Shown: positions 42,222-51,589, counted from the stretch's first letter. The stretch: DNA of 52,708 nucleotides from an uncultured Acinetobacter sp. (GCF_947624825.1 NZ_CANQLZ010000015.1:1-52708); one strand, 5' to 3'. The notes: generated by a model from the sequence alone, not told the origin. Numbers and translations: made by a program.

Positions 42222-43622
42222 ATGGAAACACCAACCAAACTGCCTGAAGGGCTGAGTAATCGTCATATCATGATGATTAGCATTGGCGGCGTCATTGGCG
42301 CTGGCCTATTTGTTGGATCTTCCGCTGCAATTGCCAAAGCTGGTCCTGCGGTGGTAGTTTCTTATATCTTAACCAGTATTTTAGTCTTTCTCGTCATGCG
42401 TATGCTTGGGGAGATGGCAGTGATGCAACCCGATACAGGTTCTTTTTCCACCTATGCCCGCAAAGCCATTGGGCCATGGGCGGGCTTTAGTATTGGTTGG
42501 CTGTATTGGTGGTTTTGGGTCTTAGTGATTCCTATTGAAGCAATTGCTGGTGCCGCCATCTTAAGCTCTTGGTTCCCCATGGTGCCTGCATGGCTGTTTG
42601 CCTTTGCTTTTGTAGTCATCTTAAGTATTGCCAATTTCTTTAGTGTGAAAAATTTTGGTGAATTTGAATTTTGGTTTGCATTAATTAAAGTCGTTGCAAT
42701 TGTTGGCTTTATTGCTGTTGCACTCATGGCAGTGCTTGGCTTTTGGCCTTTAGCCCCTGAGGTGAGCGGTGTTGCCAACTTAATCCAAAACGAAGGCTTT
42801 ATGCCAAATGGTTTGGGCAGCGTATTGGGTGCAGTATTGATTACAGCATTTTCATTCTTTGGGGTAGAAATTTTATCTATTGCTGCGGCTGAAGCGAAAA
42901 ACCCACAAGAGAAAATCCAAAAAGCCACCAATTTGGTTCTTTATCGCATCATCTTATTTTTTGTGGTGTCCATTTTCTTAGCGGTGTCTTTAATTGACTG
43001 GCGTTCACCTTTATTACAGCAATACGGGACTTTCCAATATGTGTTGATGACCTTAAATGTACCCGGCACCAAGTTAATTATTGATAGTGTGGTGTTTATT
43101 GCAGTAGCAAGTTGTATGAATGCTGCATTATTCACCTCATCACGTATGCTATTTTCTTTGGGCACACGCGGCGATGCACCAAAAATCATGACTAAGCTAA
43201 CCCAACATGGTGTGCCACGTATTGCTGTACTTGCTTCAACTGTCATTGGTCTAATTACATGTTTAGCCAACTATCTATTTCCAGGACAAGTGTTTGGTTT
43301 CTTACTCTCTACAACAGGTGCAATTGCATTACTTGTTTATCTCGTGATTGCGATTTCACAATTACGCCTACGTCGTTATTACATTGCCAATAACATTGAA
43401 GTGCCATTTAAAATGTGGCTTTTCCCATGGCTCACTTGGTTTGTGATTATTGTGATTTTAAGTGTACTGGGTTATATGTTCTTTTCACCACAATATAGTT
43501 ATGAAACGATGTTATCGCTTGGTATTACCAGTGTGGTGGTGATTTTAGGGATTATTGTGACCCGAAAACGTCAACGACGTTCTCAACATGTAGCTTTAGA
43601 ACCTATTGCTAAACAACCTTAA
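42222..43622 (+). CDS. amino acid permease (GabP-like), probable beta-alanine transporter
   Basis: The 466-residue APC permease has 12 spans and closely resembles the GabP at 28886: HIMMISIGGVIGAGLFVGSS, MRMLGEMAVMQPDTGSFSTYARKAIGPWAGFSIGWLYWWFW, FSFFGVEILSIAAAEAKNP, and LLVYLVIAISQLRLRR. The AAT-type motifs are intact. Position after the beta-alanine transaminase and mmsA suggests it imports beta-alanine or a related omega-amino acid; the substrate is inferred from context. ATG 42222 follows AAAGGA. A strong terminator ends the block. Confidence 0.9.
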   Translation: METPTKLPEGLSNRHIMMISIGGVIGAGLFVGSSAAIAKAGPAVVVSYILTSILVFLVMRMLGEMAVMQPDTGSFSTYARKAIGPWAGFSIGWLYWWFWVLVIPIEAIAGAAILSSWFPMVPAWLFAFAFVVILSIANFFSVKNFGEFEFWFALIKVVAIVGFIAVALMAVLGFWPLAPEVSGVANLIQNEGFMPNGLGSVLGAVLITAFSFFGVEILSIAAAEAKNPQEKIQKATNLVLYRIILFFVVSIFLAVSLIDWRSPLLQQYGTFQYVLMTLNVPGTKLIIDSVVFIAVASCMNAALFTSSRMLFSLGTRGDAPKIMTKLTQHGVPRIAVLASTVIGLITCLANYLFPGQVFGFLLSTTGAIALLVYLVIAISQLRLRRYYIANNIEVPFKMWLFPWLTWFVIIVILSVLGYMFFSPQYSYETMLSLGITSVVVILGIIVTRKRQRRSQHVALEPIAKQP

Positions 43623-43635
43623 AATCATTTACATA

Positions 43636-43667
43636 AAAAAGGCGCTAAAAAGAGCGCTTTTTTTTAT
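43636..43667 (+). terminator. intrinsic terminator after the permease
   Basis: GCGCT / AGCGC stem with a 6-base A-rich loop, flanking G-T pair, then T8. Confidence 0.8.
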
Positions 43668-44041
43668 ATATATGAGCTACATTAGATTCATTACCCTAGT
43701 ATTGAATTAATATCCTATATCTTTGAAAAAGTTAGCTATTTTCTAAATGTTCAAAAATATTATCACTTATATGAATGCAACCTACATTTGAGCCATTTTT
43801 AATTATTACCATAAACAATCCAAAGTATTGTTCGGGCATCAATAAAATAGATTTACATCCCTAGCTTGAGCCTATTTTATAAAAACCTTAGCTTTTGGCT
43901 GTGATCATGATTTTTGATAAGATATGTGCTGAATATTTCTTGATAAAAACCAATGTATTCAGCACCAGAAATTTTGCAAAAATAATCAAACTAATTGGCA
44001 ATCAAAGTGAAACTATAAATCTAAACAGGGTGAAAGCCAAT
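43668..44041. other. AT-rich gap at the start of the accessory region, no gene seen
   Basis: About 370 bases without a convincing ORF or RNA gene. I see no direct repeat that would mark an attachment site. Confidence 0.45.
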
Positions 44042-44278
44042 CTAAGATTGTTGTTTAGCTTTTTGGCGTAAGACATATAAATATAAGTTTTCTACTTTTT
44101 CGCGTGCCCATGGTGTGGTACGTAAGAAGCGTAATGACGATTTAACACTTGGATCTATACAAAAACATCGAATTTCAATTTTACGGCTTAAGCCTTCAAA
44201 GCCACCGTAATAATCCAACAATTCATCCAAAATATCAGCAAGTTTTTTACCGTGCAATGGGTCATTGGAAGTGTTCAT
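44042..44278 (-). CDS. VF530 family DNA-binding protein (DUF2132)
   Basis: The 78-residue protein matches the VF530 family: DPLHGKKLADILDELLDYYGGFEGLSRKI, then IRCFCIDPSVKSSLRFLRTTPWAREKVENLYL. Members are small helical proteins with a DNA-binding fold inferred from structure. The role is unknown. It is the last ordinary chromosomal gene before the transposase remnants and recombinase island. Confidence 0.88.
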   Translation of the reverse strand: MNTSNDPLHGKKLADILDELLDYYGGFEGLSRKIEIRCFCIDPSVKSSLRFLRTTPWAREKVENLYLYVLRQKAKQQS

Positions 44279-44378
44279 AACAGATCAACTATATTTTGGG
44301 AGGTGAGTATTATAACCTGAGCAATTTATAAAATCAGAGGATTAGGATTTAAATATGATTAACTCGATGGGAGCTATT

Positions 44379-44693
44379 ATGAAAAAGGAAAATCAGCTAT
44401 TTGACCGTTAACAAATTCTCATTGATGTATATGCACAATATTTATTCGGTAAAATGACATTGCGGCAATTTCGAACTACTGAACAAAAATGTACTTGGGC
44501 GATCACAAGAAAAAAATTAAAAACCGGTCTTATACTAAGACATGAACATATCGTTTAAAAGATAATCTAGTAACTGAAAAACTTATGAAGCGATTTCGAT
44601 TTTCCGCTATATACACCAACATATTAAGCCGTCCGCTAATAAAACCGCAAAAATGCATTCTTTAAAAGCGGACATTTCTATTTTGGGTTTACA
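44379..44693 (+). pseudogene. decayed transposase fragment, interrupted by the insertion sequence
   Basis: From ATG 44379 a frame runs 10 codons to TAA 44409, then reads on as ILIDVYAQYLFGKMTLRQF. The Y-x-FGK-TLRQ pattern is typical of the N-terminal recognition segment of some DDE transposases. After a frameshift near 44588 a second frame gives KMHSLKADISILGLQV, which recalls the catalytic aspartate strand. It stops being readable at the insertion sequence. This is weak evidence for an old IS; I cannot name the family. Confidence 0.35.
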
Positions 44694-44698
44694 GGTAG
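44694..44698. repeat. left copy of the 5-bp target-site duplication
   Basis: GGTAG, repeated at 46179-46183 directly outside the right inverted repeat. Confidence 0.8.
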
Positions 44699-44724
44699 TG
44701 TTATTCACCAATTAAAATGTCTAT
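44699..44724 (+). repeat. left terminal inverted repeat of the IS
   Basis: Begins TGTTA and ends TGTCTAT; pairs with 46153-46178 at 20 of 26 positions. Confidence 0.85.
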
Positions 44725-44752
44725 GCGAAAAACCATTTAAAATGTCGTGTTT

Positions 44753-46087
44753 TTAACTGCAAGAGTCAAGTACAGGATTCAACTTTCTTTGTTCAATGAT
44801 GGCCTTTTGAGCTCTACGACTCGGCATACTTTTCTTCAGACGTGAACGCTTATTTTGCTTTTCTAATTCTTCATGCTGCTGTTTGATATGCTCAAGTACA
44901 GCACCTAATCGTTTATTCTCAACAACTTCATTTTGTTGAAGTTCAGCCAGTTTATTAAATATTCGGTAATTAATTTTACGACCTTCATGCATGATCGCCA
45001 CAGTGCCATCTGGATATTCTAAAAATGAAATATATTGTCCAATTAGCTTTTGATTAAATTCATTCGCTTCAAGGATATAAACACATTTGTCATAGGTAAT
45101 CGTTAAGCTTTTGGTCACTTTACGAGGCTCTTGCCAAGTAAAAATATCGTCAAGTTCAGATTGAGACTCTGTTAATGGGCGATGTAAGTTTTTTGAATTT
45201 CTAGCACATTTGCCAAACTTCTGATTGAATTGTTCAATAAAGCAGGGCAACCAAGCATTTGCTTCCTCAATTGAGCTGATGTTTTCTAAACGCATCTCTT
45301 TAATCAAACGATCCTGAAGCGTTCGATTCGCACGTTCTACACGTCCTTTTGCTTGAGGTGAGTTGGCAAAGATAATATCGATATTTAATTCATTCAAAAT
45401 GCGTCCAAATTGCGTTATTTGGCTATTTTGGCTTGATTTCTGATTCACCCTAAAGACAGAGTGTTTATCACTGTAAAATGCTACAGGCTTACCGTATTGT
45501 TCAATATAAGCTCTCGTTGAAAGCATATAATCAAAGGTCGTTTCTGCTTCACAGAACCGCAAGTGCAACAATTTTCCTGTCGCATCATCGATATAAACCA
45601 ATAAACAACACTTTGCAGCTCGCCCTTCAAACCAATCATGATATGAACCATCAATTTGGATCAATTCACCGAAACAGTCACGGTTATAGCGTGGTTGATA
45701 TGGACGTTTCTGGCGTTTAGCACGTGGAATCCATAGGTCATTGGCGGTCATCCAACGACGAACTGTTTCTACAGGAATATGTAGATCAAACATACTGGCT
45801 AGCTTTTCATGGGCTAATGTGGGACCAAAACCAAGGAGGTGTTCAGAAATGATGGAAAGGCACTTAGATTTCATGACGTCATCATGGCGACGATGACCAG
45901 GTTGGCCACGACTTGCATGAACTAAACCTGAAATACCATCTTGATTAAACTTGCATAACAAACGCGTAATTTGACGTGTTGAAAGATTAAGTATTTCTGC
46001 AGCACGGACTTGAGTAATACGTTGATCTCGAACATCTTGCAGGACAGCAATACGTTGAATTTCTTTGTCAGACATAGTGATCAGCAT
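44753..46087 (-). CDS. ISNCY-type DDE transposase
   Basis: The 444-residue protein has an N-terminal helix-turn-helix (about residues 20-55, VRAAEILNLSTRQITRLLCKFNQDG), a second HTH-like region (VETVRRWMTANDLW), and an rve/RNase-H catalytic core. The DDE residues appear as ELIQIDGSYHDWFEG, PVAFYSDKHSVFRV and KGRVERANRTLQDRLIKE. A basic C-terminal tail (SRLKKSMPSRRAQKAI) ends it. It is full length with all catalytic residues, so the element may be active. The gene reads leftward, away from the recombinase island. Confidence 0.93.
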   Translation of the reverse strand: MLITMSDKEIQRIAVLQDVRDQRITQVRAAEILNLSTRQITRLLCKFNQDGISGLVHASRGQPGHRRHDDVMKSKCLSIISEHLLGFGPTLAHEKLASMFDLHIPVETVRRWMTANDLWIPRAKRQKRPYQPRYNRDCFGELIQIDGSYHDWFEGRAAKCCLLVYIDDATGKLLHLRFCEAETTFDYMLSTRAYIEQYGKPVAFYSDKHSVFRVNQKSSQNSQITQFGRILNELNIDIIFANSPQAKGRVERANRTLQDRLIKEMRLENISSIEEANAWLPCFIEQFNQKFGKCARNSKNLHRPLTESQSELDDIFTWQEPRKVTKSLTITYDKCVYILEANEFNQKLIGQYISFLEYPDGTVAIMHEGRKINYRIFNKLAELQQNEVVENKRLGAVLEHIKQQHEELEKQNKRSRLKKSMPSRRAQKAIIEQRKLNPVLDSCS

Positions 46088-46152
46088 CTATATTCATATC
46101 CAGTCCATGATGGTCAAACCATCATAAACTAGACATTTTTATTGGTGAGGAT

Positions 46153-46178
46153 ATAGACACTTTAAATGGGTTCTAACA
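46153..46178 (-). repeat. right terminal inverted repeat of the IS
   Basis: Read on the minus strand it starts TGTTA and contains CCATTTAAAGTGTCTAT. Confidence 0.85.
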
Positions 46179-46183
46179 GGTAG
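46179..46183. repeat. right copy of the 5-bp target-site duplication
   Basis: GGTAG, matching 44694-44698. Confidence 0.8.
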
Positions 46184-46335
46184 ATTTCGTATAATGAATA
46201 TTATGTTAAATGACTTATACCTGATAATAACTTCATATCTTCTTTTATTAAACGAAAATTCAATAACTTAAATAATTTCAATTTCATTTGTAAAATATGA
46301 TATGTTGACCTCAAGAATACTTCATAAACTTTACT
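46184..46335. other. short AT-rich leader of the recombinase operon
   Basis: About 150 bases with no ORF, between the IS and the first recombinase. The left end or attachment site of the island may lie here or just left of the IS. I could not identify a repeat. Confidence 0.4.
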
Positions 46336-47682
46336 ATGTTTGCTTTAAAAACAATTCATTTGGAAAAGAAAGTTTCAAACGAAAATCAAATAATTCTTTT
46401 GTTTGATCTGGATTCATCATGTCCATGTTTGTACCCTATGCTGTACACCATGAAATTTCTTAGATTTCAAAGTATCTCTACTCAGCATGCAGATTTAATC
46501 GCAATAAAATTTTGGTATGAATTTTGGTTTGAAAAGTTTTCGACATCTTTTTGTGAGTCGTTCTACTCGACATCCTATAACTTTGAGATCATCCAAAGTG
46601 AAATTGATAATTTTATTGTCTACTTAGAAAATAATAAAAAAATTGAAAGTAATCTTATCCGGCTAAGACATACAGACCATACCAATTACACAACAATTGG
46701 CCATAGAATTAGATCCTTTCTAAAGTTTTACAATTTTTTGATTGATGAATACTTAAGCATCCAATCACAGCCGCAACTCACGTTGAAGGAAATTCAAAAA
46801 ATTAAAGAAAACTTAAATAAATATATGACAATAAAGAAAAAAATTATAAATAATTTTTCAAAAGCTAATAAAACAATTAAAAGTGAAATAAATTATAATT
46901 TTAAGAGTATGAATCAGGAAATGATTAAAGGATTGTATTCAGTTATTTCACCGAGCAAATCTAATAGATGCAATGAATTAAATCCTTTTAGATCTAAAAG
47001 TGTGCAACTCAGGAATTTTCTGATCATACATCTCATGCTTAACTATGGTCTTAGAATTGGTGAACTTATGCTACTAACAACTAATTCCATTAAAAAATCA
47101 ATTCAGAATCATAATTTTAGCTTAATTATTACAAATACAGATGATGAGTTCGATGAACGATCGAAAAAGCCAAAAATCAAAAATGAATATTCGTACCGAG
47201 TAATAAAACTACAGGAACGAGACTATAGAATTATTCAAATTTATATAAATGAGATCCGAAAAGAAATTCCTTCACAAATCTTATTTACATCTTTAAAACC
47301 TCCCTACTCTGCTTTAAGTTATGCCAGTGTTAAAAAAATATTTGATCAGGTAGATTTCTCATTAAAATCATTGTTGCCTGAGTGTTTTGATACTTCAGCT
47401 TATGATTCAATAGAACGCCTAACTCCACACGTATGTAGACATTCTTGGGCTTATATGATGTTAAGCTTTTCTTTTGAGAAGTATAAGAAAGAAAATGTTA
47501 GTTACTCTGATCTAACACAAAGTGTAAGTGATGCTCTGCTAAAAGCACAGGATGATCTAAGAGCCTTAGGTGGTTGGTCTCCTACAAGTGCAATGCCCAT
47601 ATATTACGGTAAACGTTTTATTGTAGAACGTGCTAATTTTATGAACTTGGCTCGGATAATTGATTCCAGTGTTAAATTATGA
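46336..47682 (+). CDS. tyrosine recombinase 1 of the trio
   Basis: The 448-residue tyrosine recombinase is AT-rich in codon use compared with the left part of the window. Catalytic landmarks: R in NYGLRIGELMLL (about residue 239), H-x-x-R-H in TPHVCRHSWAYMML (about 364-369), W in ALGGWSPTSAM (about 414), and nucleophile Y in PIYYGKRFIVERANF (about 422). The first 200 residues form a core-binding domain rich in Lys and Asn. It integrates or excises DNA. Its stop overlaps the next ATG (ATGA, 47679-47682), so production is coupled to recombinase 2. It resembles the first member of Tn554-type or recombinase-in-trio modules. Confidence 0.88.
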   Translation: MFALKTIHLEKKVSNENQIILLFDLDSSCPCLYPMLYTMKFLRFQSISTQHADLIAIKFWYEFWFEKFSTSFCESFYSTSYNFEIIQSEIDNFIVYLENNKKIESNLIRLRHTDHTNYTTIGHRIRSFLKFYNFLIDEYLSIQSQPQLTLKEIQKIKENLNKYMTIKKKIINNFSKANKTIKSEINYNFKSMNQEMIKGLYSVISPSKSNRCNELNPFRSKSVQLRNFLIIHLMLNYGLRIGELMLLTTNSIKKSIQNHNFSLIITNTDDEFDERSKKPKIKNEYSYRVIKLQERDYRIIQIYINEIRKEIPSQILFTSLKPPYSALSYASVKKIFDQVDFSLKSLLPECFDTSAYDSIERLTPHVCRHSWAYMMLSFSFEKYKKENVSYSDLTQSVSDALLKAQDDLRALGGWSPTSAMPIYYGKRFIVERANFMNLARIIDSSVKL

Positions 47683-49274
47683 ATGATAAGAATATGCCTC
47701 AACTTAATCTGGATTTTGAAAAAAATGATGATAGCTCCAGTGAATTTATTATTTTCCATGATGCTGATCTTAGTCTCATAGAATCTTTGCATTTACCAAC
47801 AATCATTAAGTTTCATAGAGCAGATAAGTTTGATAGTAAGTTTATTCAAACATCTAATGAAGTTTGGGCTTTTACTTACTCAGGAGAACGGATTCAGCTG
47901 AATTTTTCTAAGCTATTGTCGTTTGAAATAAAATTAGTGAAATATTTTTTGGCAAATTTTATTCAAACTAATACACCATCTTCACTTGATGTTATATTTC
48001 ACGCTTTTATATATGCGATTAAATTTTTAAAAAGAAATCAATTAACACTCAACTTTCATAATTTAAAATCCGTACTCCTTAATCTAGCAAAAATTAACAA
48101 TCATACATATTTCTACAATTTAAAATTTTTAGTTAAATTATTGTTTTTAGAGGGCTTTCATGGTTTTGATATTAATCAAGAATACGAATTGGAATTCCTT
48201 GAACGCCCTAAGGCCTTTAATTCAAAATTATATTATCAACAGTACGAAGATCTGATCGATTACCCTATTATCACAATGATTCAACAGGGGTTTTCAAAGC
48301 TAAATCACAATATAGTGAACTCAAATAAAGACATTGATAATCAAACCCTACTCTATTCTTCCATACTTGGATTGATTTATGTAACTGGTCTTAGGCCTGT
48401 GCAGTTAGCTAAACTATCCGCTGAAGACATAAAAATAGATACTACTCGTACGACAGATCAATTCCATCGATACAGCATACTAATCCCATATGCAAAACAA
48501 GCACGTTATGTACATGAAAAAATAGCAATAAAACTGCCAGAAGAAGTCGCTGAGATTATTCAGGCTTATATCGAAAGATTTAAATTAAATCCTAAAGATA
48601 AACTATTTCAGATGGGGGCATATTCAGCACATTTTTGTTTGAAAGCTATTAATACACAATTATTTGATTTTTCTCCTGAAATCTATAGAAAAGCGGTTCT
48701 TTCAGGTGAAATAATAAGGCAAAAGTACTCCTTTTCAGATTTTAGACATCACGTTGGTTATAGTTTGGCTATGGCAGGGTCTTCTGCTGAAGAGATTGCT
48801 TATATCTTAGGTCATTCTTCTGTTGTAACTGCTAGACATTATATTTTCTCTACCCCTGAACTTGCTCAAATTAGAGCGCAAGCACTTGGTAAAAATTCTC
48901 TGTATAAACAAATGATCGCTATGCTCCTGACTGGAAGGCTTTTTTATAAGAAAGATTGGCTTCAGAAAAAAGTACTAGGAAATATTGGTAGCAAAATTCA
49001 TTATGATATTGGTGGGTGCTCCTACGAAGACAAATGTTTATTTCAACCAGTTCGCAATTGCTATGGTTGCATGTACTTTCATCCTTTTATAGATGCTAAC
49101 CATAATCATGTTTTAGAAAGCATACAATGTGAAATCAATGATCTTATTAAGCTATCAGATGGAATTGGGGTATCTAGAAATCCATTGATTCGAGTACATG
49201 AGTCAACTAAATTCGAAATTGAATCTGTAATAGCTCGTTGTGCATTACAGAAGGATGACATTCATGAACATTGA
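47679..49274 (+). CDS. tyrosine recombinase 2 of the trio, with a C-terminal Cys/His cluster
   Basis: The 531-residue integrase-fold protein has R in VTGLRPVQLAKLS (about residue 238), then FSDFRHHVGYSLAMAG (about 352-367), AYILGHSSVVTARHYIF (about 375-392) with nucleophile Y. In the R-H box the usual leading His (HxLRH) appears as Ser in SDFRHH, so the active site is not canonical. After the catalytic domain a zinc-finger-like cluster follows: GGCSYEDKCLF, then NCYGCMYFHPF (about 447-468). Such Cys-rich tails occur in multi-recombinase transposon modules. Start and stop overlap both neighbours. It could correspond to GmtY of the Gamma-Mobile-Trio, but I cannot confirm this. Confidence 0.87.
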   Translation: MNDKNMPQLNLDFEKNDDSSSEFIIFHDADLSLIESLHLPTIIKFHRADKFDSKFIQTSNEVWAFTYSGERIQLNFSKLLSFEIKLVKYFLANFIQTNTPSSLDVIFHAFIYAIKFLKRNQLTLNFHNLKSVLLNLAKINNHTYFYNLKFLVKLLFLEGFHGFDINQEYELEFLERPKAFNSKLYYQQYEDLIDYPIITMIQQGFSKLNHNIVNSNKDIDNQTLLYSSILGLIYVTGLRPVQLAKLSAEDIKIDTTRTTDQFHRYSILIPYAKQARYVHEKIAIKLPEEVAEIIQAYIERFKLNPKDKLFQMGAYSAHFCLKAINTQLFDFSPEIYRKAVLSGEIIRQKYSFSDFRHHVGYSLAMAGSSAEEIAYILGHSSVVTARHYIFSTPELAQIRAQALGKNSLYKQMIAMLLTGRLFYKKDWLQKKVLGNIGSKIHYDIGGCSYEDKCLFQPVRNCYGCMYFHPFIDANHNHVLESIQCEINDLIKLSDGIGVSRNPLIRVHESTKFEIESVIARCALQKDDIHEH

Positions 49275-51588
49275 AAAATATAATGCTTTTATTGACGAAC
49301 AAAAAAATTACTTTAATCAGAATTTACAGTCTAATTTTAAATGGAATTGGGACGATTCATCTTGGTATGGTGGTACGATAGGATCTGGTTGGCTGTTATC
49401 TAGAAGTGGTAAAACACATTTCACTTTTGGCACTATTAAAAAATTGAAAGGTATCGAAAACAATACTATTGATCCTATTTTTCAAGAGTTTATTAAATCT
49501 GTACTTATTCTTAGTTATCGTAAATCTAATTCCAAAGCATCACCTCAAAAACTATATGCAGAATTTTTAATCCTGAAGCGTTGGTATAGTGCTCTATATT
49601 CTGAAAAAATCGAGAGCATACATCCCTGCTATTTATCTACATTAATATTAAATAAGTCTTTTGAAATTTTGGCAGAAAATTCGAGTAAAACAAATCTTCC
49701 TGATCATGCTGGTACATACCTTAGATTACAAGAGATGTTAAATTATTACGGTTTTACTGAACTACCTTTAGAATTTTCTCAAAAATACCTCTATATAAAT
49801 CGCCAGAATAGAACCCCAAATGCCAAGAAAACAAAAGCTTTAATAGATCAATTAGAACTTGATGAAGATGATCTAGATAAAGAGAAGCTGATTTCTATTC
49901 GGACATTTATCAATATTGTGTCCTTAATTGGTTTGTGCGAAACGAATGGTGAAAAGATTGTTCTGAATCTTTTATTATTACTCATAGTCACGGGTTTACG
50001 TTCAACGGAAGCAATACTTTTAAAAACAGATGCATTAAAAAAGCAACCTATACTTGATCCAGTAAGCAAAGAGCATCTAACTTTAGATGGTATCAAGCAA
50101 TACACATTGGGAATTCAATACCATGGTGCGAAAGGAGCGGGCTTTAGAATCCACTGGGTTGAGCCTTTATCTGCAAATTTAGTTGAGACAATATTTCAGT
50201 CAGTATTAGGTCTCACCCAAGAATATAGAGAGCATCTGTATTATATCAGGTCAAAAAATTGTTCAGATTTTTTACCAAAATCAATTGATGATATTGATCA
50301 AGATTATGTGGAAATAGATGATCTGATTGGAACTGTTTTTGGGGTTAAATATACATATAGAGGCCGAGCTGGACAGCGTGAAGTAGTTATTAAAACTCTA
50401 AAAAATGTATCTATCTTCAAGGAGATAAAATCTAATCAATGTATCGAAAAATATTATTTAAAACATGATATTAATACTTTTATTAAAGGATTAGCTAATT
50501 ATGACTCCGAATACCCTATAGATCATGTTTTTAATTATGAAGGAAAAACTGAAAAAATTGCTTATGAAGAATTACTTTTTATTCATGAGTTTAGATCTGC
50601 AACTCTACAAAGAGCTTTCATCAATAAAACAAACATCATTCCTCTAAATGGAATGTTAATAAATAGCTTTTTTGGAAATTCTTTAAGTAAGTCTGTTTTT
50701 GAAAAATATAATTTACTTGAGAATGAAAAAGAGCATTCAAAACTAACAAGCCATATCCCACGCCATAATATTAATACTTTCCTTGCTTTAAGTGGACTAG
50801 CTGAACATCTACAAGCAATGCTCATGGGGCGTGTAGACATTAAGCAAAACCAGTATTATCAACACTTGGCGTTAAAACAACGTAAAGTCACAGCTAGTTT
50901 GCTAGAAAAACATGAATTGGCACTTTATGAAAATGATAAACAAGAATTAAAGCCAAGCTATCCAATTGATTCTATTAAATATGATGGATTAATGTACTTT
51001 TCAGAAAAATTGGATCTAGAAAATAATTTAAAGATGAATTTACAAACCTTTGACTCGAAAAATGAAGTGGCGAGTTATGTAAAGGAATCTTTCTTTGATG
51101 AATATTTTCAAGATATCGCAGAGTCATTTAATGAATTGGTTAAAGAAAATAATTCATTAGCAGACTCCTTGGTCCAACGCCATGCTTGTTTACATCCCTT
51201 GCCTTTTGGTGGTTGTATACGTGAAGTGGCTGTACATGATTGCCCTAAACGTCTTGCTTGCCAATCAGGTGGTCAATGTGGAAACTTTGCTTTAACTGGC
51301 CGTAAAGGTGAATTAAAAGTACTACAACACACTTTGAATAAGTTGCTAGATGAGTTTGCACATATAGAGCAAATCGTAATCCATGATTTATCTTATAGCG
51401 AAATGCTTGATGAGTTACGTCAAAAATTACTTTATTTGAATGATTTAAAAACTAAAGCACTTGATAGACAAAATAGCTTAACACCTATTCCCATTTTTCC
51501 TTATGGCGATGCGATCACTAAATTACCAACAACCTTAAGTGAACTATTCGCTATAGAACAGCAAAAAATTGAGACTAAGGAAGCCTAA
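49264..51588 (+). CDS. large tyrosine recombinase 3 of the trio, with a C-terminal Cys cluster
   Basis: The protein is about 774 residues, much larger than ordinary integrases. Catalytic landmarks are R in LIVTGLRSTEAILLKTDAL (about 245), TSHIPRHNINTFLALSG (about 495-511, H-x-x-R-H intact) and LMGRVDIKQNQYYQHL (about 520-535, Tyr nucleophile; Arg in the usual His/Trp place). A Cys/His cluster lies near 641-675 (HACLHPLPFGGCIREVAVHDCPKRLACQSGGQCGNF). The large middle insertion (about 300-490) is unlike classic integrases. A further in-frame ATG at 49240 is open, but ATG 49264 has AAGGA about 9 bases before it and overlaps the previous stop by 11 bases. It is reminiscent of GmtZ or of Tn554-type partners. 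Confidence 0.87.
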   Translation: MNIEKYNAFIDEQKNYFNQNLQSNFKWNWDDSSWYGGTIGSGWLLSRSGKTHFTFGTIKKLKGIENNTIDPIFQEFIKSVLILSYRKSNSKASPQKLYAEFLILKRWYSALYSEKIESIHPCYLSTLILNKSFEILAENSSKTNLPDHAGTYLRLQEMLNYYGFTELPLEFSQKYLYINRQNRTPNAKKTKALIDQLELDEDDLDKEKLISIRTFINIVSLIGLCETNGEKIVLNLLLLLIVTGLRSTEAILLKTDALKKQPILDPVSKEHLTLDGIKQYTLGIQYHGAKGAGFRIHWVEPLSANLVETIFQSVLGLTQEYREHLYYIRSKNCSDFLPKSIDDIDQDYVEIDDLIGTVFGVKYTYRGRAGQREVVIKTLKNVSIFKEIKSNQCIEKYYLKHDINTFIKGLANYDSEYPIDHVFNYEGKTEKIAYEELLFIHEFRSATLQRAFINKTNIIPLNGMLINSFFGNSLSKSVFEKYNLLENEKEHSKLTSHIPRHNINTFLALSGLAEHLQAMLMGRVDIKQNQYYQHLALKQRKVTASLLEKHELALYENDKQELKPSYPIDSIKYDGLMYFSEKLDLENNLKMNLQTFDSKNEVASYVKESFFDEYFQDIAESFNELVKENNSLADSLVQRHACLHPLPFGGCIREVAVHDCPKRLACQSGGQCGNFALTGRKGELKVLQHTLNKLLDEFAHIEQIVIHDLSYSEMLDELRQKLLYLNDLKTKALDRQNSLTPIPIFPYGDAITKLPTTLSELFAIEQQKIETKEA

Positions 51589-51589
51589 T

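Larger units (their letters stand above)
44699..46178 (-). mobile_element. complete insertion sequence, ISNCY (IS1202-like) type
   Basis: A 1,480-bp unit bounded by imperfect 26-bp inverted repeats (20 of 26 match): TGTTA-n4-CCA-n-TTAAA-n-TGTCTAT at both ends. Flanking copies of GGTAG (44694-44698 and 46179-46183) are the 5-bp target duplication. Each end also has a second inner copy of the CCAnTTAAAnTGTCT motif (left near 44732, right near 46120), which may be transposase binding sites. One intact transposase gene fills the unit. Both ends and the duplication are intact, so the insertion is recent. Confidence 0.9.
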
